DNA of 64,000 nt from Diatrype stigma (taxonomy: Eukaryota > Ascomycota > Sordariomycetes > Xylariales > Diatrypaceae). How positions within the stretch are numbered: the stretch's first letter is position 1; each line of letters begins with the position of its first letter. A model generated the notes under the pieces. It saw nothing but the letters and a program-made list of their open reading frames with translations, was not told the DNA's origin and ran no database searches. Where the stretch lies: the NCBI GenBank assembly GCA_022225965.2, contig JAKJXP020000090.1, forward strand, positions 1 through 64,000. Reading direction: 5' to 3'. The translations under genes were made by a program, and so were the position numbers. Below, one piece after another: positions 1-12,398 of this stretch.

Positions 1-45
<45 letters not shown>

Positions 46-551
46 CTTCTTTTCTTTTCTAAATGGTAGAAGACTGTAGTTGTTTTCTCGTTTCTCGAAA
101 AGAACAACTAGTAGCTGGGTATGAGACTAGAATATGTAGATGTAGATGTATCTGATACTACGTGCATACGAAGTATTCCCTTTCTCTCCAAAGTAGTTAC
201 ATCAATCCAATGATTTATATTCTGGGTTTCGCACCTTTACTACACACATATATATATATACTATTTTGAGCGTTGCGGCAGTGTTTGAGTCGTTGCTACT
301 TATTCCCCGATAACGAACCCTGTTTACTGCTTTTGTTTTCGAGCTGATGATGTTCCGGCCCGAGCCTTTGGTTTGGTCCCAATTCGTTCCCAAAAATCAA
401 CCTTGGAAGGCTGAGAACACAAACGACCCCGCTTTGGTTGACTAACAACTGACCGGCCGACTGTTTGACTATTCAGAACAGGCCACTTTCTCTCCTGAGG
501 GAGGCCTTTATCGAAAATCAATGTCGATTTCGAGCTGGTGACTCGTTTGTT
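1..551. other. Intergenic, opens with a poly-T tract
   Basis: Bases 3-45 are an uninterrupted run of T, followed by AT-rich DNA with a short TA microsatellite near 248-261. No coding signal was found. The region lies just downstream of the minus-strand isochorismatase-like gene, so it probably contains that gene's 3' untranslated region and terminator. The poly-T at the window edge is not a telomere repeat. Confidence 0.6.
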
Positions 552-1913
552 TCACTCAGAATCTTTCTCTTCTTTGGCCGATTGAGACCCGAGTTTCTTT
601 GTTGTTATGCTGGGGCCCGCCGTCACTTTCTTCTCATCGGAATCTTGCCCGCTTCTCTTGGCGGATTTCTGAGCCGCTCCCTCCGCGTCCGCCTCCACCT
701 CTGCTTCGGAATTTTCCGCAGCTGATACATCGTCAGATTCTGACTCATCATCGCTAGCCGATTGCTGTGACTGTGATGCACTCGGACCGACCCCATCAGG
801 TTGCGGTACCGGATCATCTGATGGGTCTTGCGACGTTTCTTTTTCTTTTTCTCTCTTTGTGTTCTTTTCCTCGTCTCCTTTTTCTTTACTTGACCCTACC
901 ACGGGCTGTAAGGATTGTTTGGAACTTTCAGCGCGGGCCTTACGCTGAGGTCCATCGGCTGCAGGCTCACTGTTTAGTGACAACTTTCCAAAAGAAGACT
1001 CAAGCTTCGAAGTCAAGGACGCTGTCGCATCCTCTTCCTCGGTACGTCGACGTACGCTAGAATTTCTGCTCTCTGCCCGCGAAGGCCGCTGACTAGATCT
1101 CTGGGATGACCTCGACTTGGGCTGGAGGATTTCCAGCGTCTCCTCGGCTGTCAGAATGTCGCAGCCGAACGAGTCCGAGATCTGCTGGAGCGCGTTGTTG
1201 TGTCGCATGCTGCTCCTGTATCCGCAGCAGTCCTCGACAATGGCGATGGAGTAGCCGTGGCTGGCGGCGTCGACGGCACTGGCCATAACGCCGATGTTGG
1301 TCAGAGACCCGCAGATGAAGAGTTCTGTCACCAGTCTCATCCGTAAATGCCGGAGCAGTTGGTCTGACTTGAAGGCCGAATAATACGACTTGACAAAGGT
1401 ATGGTCCTTGGGATGGATAGCCTCCCGCACTGTTGGATGCATTTCTATACCGCTCGAGCCTGTGCGGACACATTTCGGCCGGGTTGCAGCTTCTGGGCCG
1501 AGGAACGCTTCGGGGCACTTAGATGCCTCAATCTCCTGTGGGGGCGCGCGGGGGCGGCGTCCTTTTCCCGCGGCTGATGCACCGGTGAGCAGCGGTCCGT
1601 CCGAGGTCACGATCTGCTCATTCTGGGCAGGCCGCGGCTTTTCGAACCGGCTATGCACCCAGATGATCTCCCCGCCGTTTTGGCGGAAGGCGGTGACAAG
1701 GTCGGCCATCCGCCGCGGCAGGTCTCCGGGGTTTTTCACCGCTAGGGCGCCATCTTTGGCGAGGAAGTCATTTTGGGGATCCACGATCAGCAGTCCCCGG
1801 CGGGTCTTCAACGCCGGAAGTTTGGCCGGGTCTATGGGAAACATGACAACTAATCCTCTCTTGTGATCTTCGTGATCTTCGTGATCTTGCAGTCTGTACG
1901 CGATTAGTTCCAA
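552..1913 (-). CDS. Isochorismatase-like (cysteine hydrolase superfamily) protein with long acidic tail
   Basis: Single open frame of 453 codons. Residues about 38-240 form an isochorismatase-like fold: a VDPQNDF strand with the catalytic-type Asp at about 45, a Lys at about 175 in FVKSYYSAF, and the nucleophile-elbow region around 200-215. The usual catalytic Cys is absent there; the sequence reads TNIGV, with Gly at 208. Residues about 250-453 are low-complexity, rich in Ser, Glu, Asp and Lys, and probably disordered. An internal Met at 1844 (MFPIDP) is a plausible alternative start, because the first 23 residues include a small HED repeat that looks non-conserved. Such proteins hydrolyse isochorismate, nicotinamide or related small amides or vinyl ethers; the substrate cannot be told here. 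The family call is firm, the activity is not. Confidence 0.85.
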   Translation of the reverse strand: MELIAYRLQDHEDHEDHKRGLVVMFPIDPAKLPALKTRRGLLIVDPQNDFLAKDGALAVKNPGDLPRRMADLVTAFRQNGGEIIWVHSRFEKPRPAQNEQIVTSDGPLLTGASAAGKGRRPRAPPQEIEASKCPEAFLGPEAATRPKCVRTGSSGIEMHPTVREAIHPKDHTFVKSYYSAFKSDQLLRHLRMRLVTELFICGSLTNIGVMASAVDAASHGYSIAIVEDCCGYRSSMRHNNALQQISDSFGCDILTAEETLEILQPKSRSSQRSSQRPSRAESRNSSVRRRTEEEDATASLTSKLESSFGKLSLNSEPAADGPQRKARAESSKQSLQPVVGSSKEKGDEEKNTKREKEKETSQDPSDDPVPQPDGVGPSASQSQQSASDDESESDDVSAAENSEAEVEADAEGAAQKSAKRSGQDSDEKKVTAGPSITTKKLGSQSAKEEKDSE

Positions 1914-3633
1914 AACTTGCGTATTAGAAAAAATGAAAATTATATGGAAGAGTATTTATAAGTAAAAACGGGGTGGTGACTTACCACATAGGGAGAGGTT
2001 TACGAGTTTTATACAGAAGCAGCTATATCATGGGCACTCGCTTGTGGGAACGAATACACATCAAGTCAGACCGGCCAAGACGAAGACACAGACAAACACG
2101 CAACACTTTGCCATGAACACCGGAATAGTTTCCGGCCAATCACCAAACCCGAGACATCCAAGCGTATACCACCCAGCTTCCTGTTCTCTTGGTGTTGGTT
2201 GGTAATCTTCGATAAGGAGGGCAGTGTAGACTTTGCTGCGTAATGTATACGGCCACCACCCCTTTCGGGTTGGACGGGCAAGGTTAACAGCAACAGGTAC
2301 ACGCAGCACGCAGCACGCAGCACGCAGACAAGGGGCACAGTAGCAGCAACAGAAGAAGCAGCAACAGCAGCGGCAACAGCAGTAGCGGCAGCAACAATAA
2401 CGTGGCGAGAAGAAAGGTGAGAATATAAATAAGACCTCGATGCTGCTACCAAGCGCTTTGTGTGAAGTTACACCGCATCTTTATTTGTACGGGCCCAGGT
2501 CACCGCATGCACATCGATAGGGAGTAGTAATGGGCAGGTATATACCCGGTATACAGTGAGTCAGCGTGTATATAGCAAGTATAGGCCATGCGACGCAATG
2601 TAATGGATATGATGGGTATAACGAATATGGTGAATATGATGGCTATAATGTGATTCTCCTCGTACGTTGTGTGGTGTGTGTGTGCGTGTGTGTGGGCTTC
2701 TTTTCAGTTGCAAGGTTGTGGCGTGTGCGTGAGAACGAATGCCCTGTAAGTGTGTAGGTACAACAACTGAATAAGTATGTACAGGTTGACTTGCAACCTT
2801 GGAACTGCACGATGATGGAGAAAGGAAAAGGTTGCAGGGTTTCGTGCAGATGCGAGAAACGAAAGAACGTGGGAGACGAGGAATATCCCCCCACTCGAGC
2901 GAGCAGGGGTTCGGCCTCGCAGCTTTTGGTTGTTCTGTGTCGAAAGTGCAGACGTTGATGGTTGCGTCGTGGTGGTGGTTGTGTTGGTGGGGGAATACTA
3001 TGGCAGGTACATTGGCAGTCACATTGGCAGGTACTTCCAGCTGTGACGAATCGGTGCTGGCAAGCCAAATTCAAGCCAGGCAGCCAGGGCTTGCTAACTA
3101 TTGGAAGTTCCTGCCAAGTTCTTATGTATTTGTTGGTGGTGCTGCAGCACGGCAGAACCCTCTTCGAGTGATAAAAGTCCCGAGATGCCCAACTAACCAC
3201 CTGGCCGTATTCACTACTACATACAATACATACATACATACATACATACATACCTGGTAAGTATGTACATATTACAATCACCCGCCAGTCAGCCCAGCCT
3301 GGCAGCCCCCACCTGCCCCTCCCCCCCTAACGTTATCCTACATACAATGCTACATATTAATTCTCAGGGCCCTTTGCTTATAGCAGCCCGTCCTGGACTT
3401 CCCATTCGTCCACTCGACAGCCCGAGGATGCAGAAGGTGCAGAAGGTGGTGAAAGGCGGTTGCGATTTGCAGTCGTGCTTTAGCGCTAAGACTCTGAAAC
3501 ATGAGCCCAACAACAGATAGAATGGAAGAGTTCTAGAACCCGAAAACACGTTCCATTGGCCTTTGCAAGTGTTTCCCCTCCGCCCGCTTGGCTTGCTCGT
3601 GCCTGACTTCGTCGAGTCATGCAGTACTGTCAA

Positions 3634-3669
3634 GGTCAGGGTCAGGGTCAGGGTCAGGGTCAGGGTCAA
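3634..3669. repeat. GGTCAG hexamer tandem array (six units)
   Basis: Six consecutive GGTCAG units, the last followed by an imperfect GGTCAAGG. It is internal to an intergenic spacer and differs from the fungal telomere repeat TTAGGG, so it is treated as an ordinary minisatellite. Confidence 0.85.
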
Positions 3670-5109
3670 GGCAGGCATATTCATTCAGGTTGATAGATAC
3701 CTACTTACCTATCTACGACACTAACTAACATGAACAGATAGGCAGGTATAGTTACTATGTATGGACCGAGCCGAGAGAAACAAGAAAGCTGCACCGTCTA
3801 TCCATCTCCATTCTTTCGCCCGTCTCTTCCGTGCTCTCCGCGCATTAGCCTAGCTTGTGCCCGATATCGAACCGCTAATAACTACCTAACTACCGACTGT
3901 CTGAGTACCTACTTACCCATGCCCTGACCAAAAACTGCGCATATAGAAAGGGGGAGGGGGGCTGGGGGGGATGAAAGAAAGCAAGAAGAGAAGCATATCG
4001 TAGCACCGCCCAATCACATCCCGAGAAGTTGTTCTTGTCGTCTTCGGTCTTACCTGCTAAGGTAGTCTAGCACTCCCCCCTCCAAAGCATACGTCTAAAG
4101 CCTTGTGACACCCTCTCAAACTCTACGATAAGTGTCAGCTCCTCCTTATGACCCCGGATGCCTGGGCTACCAGGTTTATATTATATCGCCAATATGCCGC
4201 AGACTATTTAGCTCACCGTGGTAAGTCCCGGTGGTACCTAGTAAGAGATAAGTAGCCTTACGGGATGCGATATGGGCTGCATATTTAGGTATGCAGGCCT
4301 ACCTACATGCCGGCAAGGTCGCCTGCAACCTGTGTATCATTTCAGGGGTTGCGATCCTATAGTAACGCCACCTTACCTCTACCTGCTTCATGGTTAGCGA
4401 ACAAGTTGATCATAGGCATCTAGGTACTCCCGTCAGTCCCGAGTTTTTGCTGCCCATCGCTCCCGAATTTTACTAGAGAGAACGAATATCATTTCCGGCT
4501 CATCCGCCGGGACCGAAGTGTCTTCGTTAGGGAGGGTGGTTTATGAGGAGTGATCTCTCCATTTATCAATCTCCCCCGTCGACAGATAGGTGAATAGGCC
4601 AGGATTGGTATTTCCCACCTTTGGCTCACGTAGGAGACGAGACAGGTGCGGGCCAGAAGTCGCCAGCTCTTCTTCTTACCGTCGGGTCTGTTAATAGCCA
4701 GGTAGGTATCTAGGTAGGTAACTACACAGGTACCATCCTCATACATGTGCGCCATGTGTAATGTGCGATGTGATACCAAGTTGAGGCTCGCGGAATGATT
4801 ACTTATCAAGAATGTTGGTAGGCACTGAATTGGGTATCCGGGCCTGGAGCTTGCTTGTGTCTGGTTTCCTTTGAATATACCATTTCCTTTCACCCATTGG
4901 TTGATCGCAAGCCCGGCCACGGTATCTCGCGATCGCTGCTACAAGCAGTAGAGAGTAGCGGCGGCCTGGAATGGTCTTGCAACGCTCGCTCGCTCGCTCG
5001 TGTTTCATCTATCTCACTTTGTTGCCCCTGAGTGCGGTATTGCAAAAGTTGCTGTCGTGATCTCGGCAGCCTCATCTTCAGTTACCCTCGTTTCCGCTGA
5101 GCAGGGTGG

Positions 5110-5134
5110 CAGTCAGTCAGTCAGTCAGTCAGTC
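5110..5134. repeat. CAGT tetranucleotide microsatellite
   Basis: About six tandem CAGT units in an intergenic region with no gene nearby. Confidence 0.85.
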
Positions 5135-5573
5135 TACTTACAGTCACAGCTGGGCCCCTTGTGTACAAACTACATCATCACTACCTACATACTACCCTTC
5201 CCTCCCTCGCTCTCTGTAACTACATAGACCCCGCCCCATGTCACACGAGAGATCTGCTGCAATGTGTATGCAGCGTCCTTGCATGGCATTCAAGCCGATT
5301 GTGGCTTGCGGAAGGCTGCCGAGCGACGTCTAGTTCTTGGCTTGGCCTGGCTTGGCTTGCTTGGCCTGGACGTGAGAGAGGAGAAAGCAGGCGCTTACAT
5401 GTCCGGGTATAGTACATGGTAGATGGCCACATGATGCTCCTAGGTTACATGTGCATACAGAGTGACTACTACTACCTATCCATTTACCTCTGAAGGAAGT
5501 GTGATGAAAGGTAGGTACCTAGATAGTTACCCGCAAGTTGCAGACTGACAGACTGACAGACTTACTGGCCGAC

Positions 5574-5598
5574 AGGTAGGTAGGTAGGTAGGTAGGTA
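5574..5598. repeat. AGGT tetranucleotide microsatellite
   Basis: About six tandem AGGT units. Short runs of the same GTAG/CTAC motif recur through most spacers of this window. Confidence 0.85.
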
Positions 5599-7380
5599 AT
5601 TGGGTGGTAGCAGGGCTGAAAAGGCACGGGAAGCGAGCGCCACATGGTTTCGATCCTTGTGGCCTCGTGTGCACCTCTATGCAGACATACCGTCCGTCCT
5701 TGCATGAAGAGTCGAGGGTGTAGTTAGGCCGCACCAATGCTAATGCTCTAGAGACTTATGTGAGTATTATTCTGCGACTACTCACTTTGTGTCGTTCAGG
5801 TGACTCCGCGGAGCAGTGAGGCACCTCCTTTTCTTTTCTTCGGGTCTTTACCTGGTTGCGTAGTCAGATGTCAGGACGCTCTAGTTACAGCATTTTATTG
5901 CGTGCGTACGTACGCACACCTGGTTATAACCCCTTATAATTATGCCGTTGGAGCTACGCCCCTGTTCTGTCTTAACGTGCAGGAACGTACTGTACCGTGC
6001 CTGACAGAGCATGAACTGTTATATGTGTGCATGGGCGTGTGCATGTGCATGTGCGTGTACGTGTGCGGGTATATCCCTGGTCGTAGCGAAAAGGCCAGGA
6101 GTAGGAGGGTGGGAGAAGAAGTGATAGAACGAAAGAAGGAAGGCCTTGGGGAGAGGGACGTGGGCGAACCTCACCCGCAGGAAGCGTCTTCCCGATGCGG
6201 TTGAAAGGGGCGAATAAGAACAGTCCTCTCCCATCTCCTATGGCAGTTGGTTGGTGATATTGTCTACCTTATTAATAATGATAGGAGCCGTTTAACGTGC
6301 ATGCATGGTACTTCTGTATGGTATACCTGGGGTAGCATCCGGACGAGCTGACCGAACCCTGACCCTTATTGTATCCGGGGATAAGTAAGTATCTTTGCCA
6401 GCTAAACCCGGTATCTTTGGTACTTCCGGCATACTTATTGACTTCCGATCCCGAGATCTTCTTATGTTCGAAGCAACGGCACCGGCTACGGGACGGCAAT
6501 GGGAACGGGATTTTCCTTTCTTGTCGGGACTCTGAAGAGCAGGCTGAGCATGTGTGTCATTGTCATATACCTACGATAATGTTGCAACGCAGGTATTTGA
6601 ACTGGGCGAGGTACATAGAGGCATCTTGTTTGATGATATCACTCTACCTAATTGTGACGCATCTATCTATCGATCTATCTATCGGCCGTCTATGTATATC
6701 TATCTTCTTGCTTTCTAATCATACCCGGTCACGGCATCCACCTGTCGTGCCCCCCGAGAAGATCACTGCATCACACCTACACACATGACACATAACGCAA
6801 CGACGCCATGGGGAGGGAATGTCATGCTCGATCAAATCTAGCAACCCGATGCTCCCGCGTCGACAGGCCTTTGATGGGTGTTTCCGCGAGAGAACCTGGG
6901 CGGTTGAGGTTGGATGGACGGAGGACGTCAGACTGGGCTGCAGTTGGGCTGGGCTGGGCTGGGATGGTTTGGTTCGGTTCGGTTGCGACCGGTCCTCCCT
7001 CCCCTCACCGACCTGACTATTCCGGTAACTGGTCGCCGAGCCGTGAAGCTCTGACAAGCCAACGCGGGGAACGCTGAGAGCAAGCGGAAGAACGGGGAGA
7101 GGCAAAGGCGGGGAAGAAACGATGCATTACACATTACGCATTACACTCATCTATCTGTTCATGCCAGATGGACAGATGTGAGCGTGCTTGCGTGTGCATG
7201 TTTGTGTGTGTGTATGCGTACGCGTAGGTCGGTGGCTGGCTGGCATCATCACATCGCAACAACCAGGCGGGAACTGCCACCCGCATTTCGCTACCAATGC
7301 CGTTTGCTGCTTGCCATTGCCATCGCCATTGCGGTTGCTTCTGGTGTTGCTGTTGCCCTATCCTACCTCTCGTATCCTAC

Positions 7381-8400
7381 CTAACCCCCTATCTCGCACA
7401 GCCGGTGGTGCGCTTCGGAAAACTTCGGCCTGTCGGCAACGGTAGGCGTCGTGCAGCGCCGATGTAGAGCCACCAGCCGTATCGACAATCTGAATTCGTC
7501 CTCGTCGAAGCCCGGCCGGGTGAGGCGCCAGACGTCCTCGATCAGGTGCGCGAACACGAGCACCTCGACCTGCTTGATGCGGGGCTGTGCGTGGTGATGG
7601 TGATGGTGATGGCGTGGTGATGGCGGTTGTCGCCCCCATCGTTGTTGTTGTCGCCGTTATTATCGGGGAGGTGAGAGTAAATGCGGTGATGGTGGCTTGT
7701 AGCATGGTCATGGTGTATAAGGCAGGGCAGGGGCCCGCTCCCGAGGACACCACACGCGACAAGACCGCTGATGGGATATCCAGCACGACACCGCCAGGGT
7801 TCGGGCTTCAACAAGTGCCCAGCCCAGGCCGTCTACACATTCTCCAAGGCCAGACGCCGGCACCCATCGATGAACTACGCCGCGCCATGATTCGGCGACT
7901 CCTCCAGAAGGCAGCGAAACAGCAGGACGAGGATGGTGGTGGTATTTACCCACCACCCCGCAAGCGCCGCAAGATGAGCTCTCCTGCGCGGTCGACCCTT
8001 CTTACAAAGAAAGGCGACTGGATAGCAGATTCGCTCGGACGGAGGCATCTGGCGTGCCGTCGCTCGTCACCCCTCCCTTGAAGAGCTTGATGGCGACTTG
8101 ATGTGGTCGAGATGGGGATTGGCTGCCTGGAACTGACACCGGATGCTCCCTCGCGAAGGACCTCCTGCACGCCGAGGCTGGCCCAACTCACGCGCGCGAG
8201 TTCAGCTGCTCCTCCAACCTCAGCACCACACCCTTCCCCTACCCTTTTCAAGAACCGCATCCCTCGACCCTCTAGGAACGTCCCGCATGCCGTTGCCGCG
8301 GAAGGCCACCATCTCGAGCGCAAGGCGGGCGGCAAGCTCGTACGGGAACCCTCACGAAGGCACACCGCGAGAAGAAGGCTACCTTGAATTTGGGGAGGCG
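7381..8400 (-). pseudogene. GC-rich coding-like island, possible broken gene
   Basis: I do not recognise this region. On the minus strand, 7590-7381 reads as a coherent peptide containing KQVEVLVFAHLIEDVWR and ending in a stop, directly after a CGCACAG that could be a splice acceptor. Another minus-strand piece near 8345-8275 reads FPYELAARLALEMVAF, but an in-frame stop sits just before it. The pieces lie in different frames with stops and a CATCAC repeat between them, so no intact model could be built. A plus-strand frame (7587-8081) also stays open and includes a basic PPRKRRK stretch. It may be a decayed gene or an intron-rich gene I could not resolve. Confidence 0.25.
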
Positions 8401-10075
8401 ATGCCCCAGGCGCGGAGGTAGTCGGGATAGGTTCGGTTTTTGCCTGAGAGGTCGAGGTGCTCTAGTCTCTAGCGAGATGCCCAGGTCGAAGATGTGATGC
8501 GGGAAGCTGATCAGGGATGACGAAATGAAACAGGGCCCATTGCTTCCTCCCGAGACATATACGGCTGTCTGAGACACACGAGAAGAGAGGGACGAGTCAA
8601 TACAAATGGTGTCATTGTCACTTGTCACTTGTAAGTGTAAGTTACCTACTTAAGATATATAAGAAGAAGTGGTAGGTATATGTATAGACTTGTTATAAGT
8701 TTGTATTGGTAGATAATGCATGAAAGTCTATCGCCTCGGCAACTCAGTAACTCTCTTAACTACTAAGTAGTCAACACTCCGTATAAAATGACAACTATTG
8801 TGAGATAACTTACGTAGGCACGTGTATGATTGATGGCTATAGTGAAAGCAGGCTGATATGGCCGGTCTTCCTGGGCGATTGGGCCCTTCAGTGTGCTGAG
8901 CTTACAGTGTTCTGGGTGTATTGCTCTATAGTAGGTAGTATTGAACTATTAGTATAAAAGCTCATGGCCGTGGTTATAACAAGCTCTCCCTGTTCCCTAC
9001 CACAAATCTCAAACCAACCTTGAACCCATCGTCAACACAACCGCATAACTGCCTACCATGATGCATTGGCAGATGATATTGCGATCCGACTCGAAGTCGT
9101 CCACCTCGGTCATGGATTCTGAAATCTGCACCGGAGCTTTATTTAAGCTAATCTATCTATAAGCATCGCGACATTTGAAGCACCACGGATGATGGACCAA
9201 TTGGTTACGATACGATGCAATCTTCTCGAGGTTCAACGTCCAGCCCCGCGCGGCCCCCACCTTCCGCCCCGCCATAGGCTTGATTGTCCGCTAAGCTCGG
9301 CGCACGGTGCAGGGAGCGCCGAGGCTCTGGCTGCAGCCGTGGAATGAACTTGAGTTTAACCTCCCGACCTGTATCTAGCTAAGGTAGGCTGTAGTTCTAA
9401 CGACCGGCATCGTCACTCTTCCAACAGCTGTTTCCGCGACGACCTCTAACCGTAACAACCGCGCCAACCCACGGATGACTTCGAGCTACGGTTGCCTCAG
9501 GCACCCCCCGCCTTCTTTCTTCCTCTCTCACCATACGCGACCTCGTCGACATTCCTCCAACGGCCCGAATCCTGCCCGGACGCAACTTTCTTCAGAATCA
9601 TCATCGCGATCGGTCACAACAACTTCATCTCCCGCGCCGCGTCCGAATCACTGGCAATAACCCGCTGCGCTGCTGCTTCTTCATACTTGAATCCCGAATC
9701 CGAATCCGAATCCGAATCCGAATCCGCATTCGCATCCGAATCTTTCGATTCGCGCGCGATAGCAATACCCCCGTACTTGTTTGACTACGACCGCGGCTGC
9801 AGTATTCGCGTGAATCAACGCCTTCTCATCTCCTCTACCGGCTGCCTGTTAGGCCACACCTGCTTCTCTCCCAAGTTACGGTCACTTCGGCATCTAAAGC
9901 AAAACCTTACACAGCTTTGTCAATTGCTCGGCTTTGCAGAGTCTACACCAACACTGTTCGTTCACCACCGACAGATACACTCTACCGAGAAACGAGGGCA
10001 TCGCAGCATTTCGCGTTTCCTTGCGCCGACACAATTCTGTGATCTCCATCTACAGTACCACCATCCGATTCCATC
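8401..10075. other. Intergenic region upstream of the TAF8 gene
   Basis: No supported gene. The distal part (8640-9060) is AT-rich. The proximal part is pyrimidine-rich and contains a CGAATC hexamer repeat at about 9695-9726. A plus-strand open frame (9492-10214) overlaps the TAF8 start in another frame; it is treated as non-coding unless the transcript proves to start upstream of it. Confidence 0.45.
9695..9726. repeat. CGAATC hexamer repeat in the TAF8 5' region
   Basis: About five CGAATC units, some 350 bases upstream of the TAF8 start codon. In one frame they encode alternating Ser-Glu. Confidence 0.8.
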
Positions 10076-11082
10076 ATGGAGGAAATGTCTCGCAAGCGCT
10101 CTAGCAGCAGCTTTGGCGGGGAACAGAACGGCCGGACTAAGCGACAGCGTACCTCTGCTCATGAATTGGAACCAGGCCTTCTTGATGCTGAGATTAAAGA
10201 GTATGAGGCTGTGAATCAACCGACTTCTGAAGACGTCGGGCGGGATGGTCTTCGCAGAGCAGTTGTCTTGTCACTCCAGCATGTTGGGTTTGATTCGGCT
10301 ACGAGCGAGGCGCTGGAAGGGCTCACGGAGACGGTTGATACCTGTGCGTGTGATTTTCCAGCATGAATATTATACGTAGAAACGAGCTAATTAGAATGGC
10401 AGACTTCACTGGCTTCGTCGAGCACCTGAAGCAGACCGCAAATGCAGCGCGGAGAGCAAATCCTACGCCTGCTGATTTCGAAACGATTCTACGCCGTTAC
10501 AACATCCCTACTTCGTCTCTAGAGCCGCACTTGAAGAATCCCATATCTAAGAAGAAGCTAGCTCCGAAGACATACAATCCCATCACGGAAGACCTCCAGG
10601 TTGTTCAGAGTACGAGCATGCCACGGTTTTTAGGTTCCGAGCTAGATGGTAATCTAGACAAGGAGGCGAAGGATTGGATACCGGCGTCATTTCCCGGCTT
10701 CCCGAGCAAGCATAGCTACAGATTCACAGCGGTGGAGGCGCCGGTACCGGATGCGCAGAAGAAGCGGGCAGAGGCTGCAGCAGCGGCTCGGAAGGGTGAA
10801 GAGGCGCTGAGACGCATCGACCGGGCGGCCAAGATCAGTCGGCATAAGGAGCTGAAGGAACTGGCGAACCGCAACCCGCTGAGCCGGAAACGGCACCAGG
10901 CGCTGGAGGAGATGATGAAGGATTTCATCCCGAACGCCGGTCGGTCGACGACGAACGGCTCGTTGGAGATCGCCGACCATAGCATGATTGTCAACGCGGG
11001 CGCCAAATACCTGCGGCAGGAAGTCCCAAAGGCAAGCAGACGGGCTCATCATCAGAGCGATGCCGTCCCGAGCCAGGGTTAA
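10076..11082 (+). CDS. taf8: TFIID subunit TAF8 (histone-fold protein)
   Basis: Two exons, 10076-10343 and 10403-11082, give 315 residues. The 59-bp intron has donor GTGCGT, a CTAAT branch site and acceptor GGCAG, and joining restores TVDTYFTGFVEHLKQT. Residues about 58-135 match a bromodomain-associated histone fold. Residues about 165-205 carry the TAF8 C-terminal motif, ending in WIPASFPGFPSKHSYRF. The first 35 residues are basic and Ser-rich, suiting a nuclear protein. TAF8 pairs with TAF10 through its histone fold and anchors TAF2 within TFIID for RNA polymerase II initiation. The extreme C-terminus (after about residue 280) is not conserved in my reading and could be altered by a missed intron. 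Confidence 0.88.
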
Positions 11083-12398
11083 CAGACAGCGTTGTGGCAG
11101 ATGTTTCACGCGCCGTCTTCTCGGGCTCGGAAGGCAGAGACTCGGCCGTCGAGAAACGGGCAGGAAGAATGAAAGACATGACATTGGTCTGGAGTACGGC
11201 ACTCGAGGGGTCTGAGAAGGAAACTCGCTGGTGGCGTGGCGTGGCGTATATGGCTCAGATACGATGGGATTTCCCACCTCGCACATCAAACCAACGCCAC
11301 GGCCTATCCATCTCAGACGCCAAATCGCGTCCTCCGCCAAAGACTTGCTTTACCCACCAACGAGTTCTCCTATTTTGTCACCAATACGTTGTCTTGTCGA
11401 TATAATGTGTGCGGACAACCAGCGAAGCCACGAAGTTATTATACAGCCCATGAATGAAGGGAGGCGAGGAGGGCTAGGACGGAAGGAGGAGCGATGAATG
11501 CAGGGGTTGTGTAGGATGGATACGTGCCTAGGATGGACGTGATGGACAGGCAGGGCAGGGCAGGGCAGGGCAGGAAGCCCCTACGTTCAGGTTCTATTGG
11601 ATTGCACTGTTGGAGTTTGCATGACCGGCAAGGCGTTACGGAAGGAACTACTGGCATCCAGCATTTGGCATCTGGCATCACGGATCGTGGTCACTTGCGC
11701 GGGGGCAAGAAGCGAGGAGCGAGGAGCGAGGATAGAGGAGAAGAACCATCTTCCCAGAGCGTTGTGCTTCTCAATTAATTATTATGATACCCTGCATGCA
11801 TGCTCAATCCAGCGATGTTCTTGATCTGCTTGATCATTACGGAGTTACTTCCACCTTGAAGTTTCACGACCATCACCTGGGCACCTGTTTGCTTACGTAA
11901 GGATCGATTGATGGATAACACGGTTAAAGATAAAGCTAAATCATGTACCAACGTATCTTGCAGCTTGCCTCCAGCCAGCGCCTGCACTCACTGACGGATG
12001 CACTGACTGATGGAGCCTCCTCTCGTCTGATTGGCCAGTGCCCCGCAAGGCTGCCGGCCGATAGGGGCCGATAGTGGCTGGCTTTCGAAAGTGGAACAAG
12101 CGAATTCCGACCCTAAGCAAATCCCACACAAATTTTGATGATTTCATGATTTTTTCCATTCGCGTGCGTGCGCAAAGGGAATCCAGCAGGCCCCGTCCAG
12201 TACTAGCAGCAGCAACGGGCGAACGAATCTGCGCAAACTGCACCTAAAGCCCGAAACCCAGGAAGGAACTTCGCGATACCATTATTTCCCGTTTCCCTTT
12301 TTCCCCCTCCACCCCCCATTCTTTTTTTCGAGTGTCCTTGCTTGATCTTTCTTCTCCCCCAGCCCCAGCTAGAGACTTGAGAGAGAAGAACATACACC
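11083..12398. other. Intergenic region between TAF8 and the RACK1 gene
   Basis: No gene was found. It has a GGCAG repeat at about 11548-11572. A strongly pyrimidine-rich stretch just upstream of the RACK1 start (about 12288-12360) resembles the CT-rich promoters of highly expressed fungal translation genes. Confidence 0.5.

Larger units (their letters stand above)
1914..7380. other. Long intergenic spacer with simple repeats, no supported gene
   Basis: About 5.5 kb without a convincing coding frame on either strand. Open frames here are short and consist largely of repeat-encoded or low-complexity peptide. It contains CACGCAG repeats (about 2300-2327), a CATA tract (3223-3253), a GGTCAG hexamer array (3634-3669), CAGT repeats (5110-5134) and AGGT repeats (5574-5598). 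There are also many CTAC/GTAG tetranucleotides. No tRNA, rRNA or transposon end was recognised. Confidence 0.5.

Noticed and set aside
3634..3669. GGTCAG array considered as telomere-like DNA
   Set aside because: The unit is not TTAGGG or a known fungal telomere variant. It is short and lies inside a spacer with genes on both sides.
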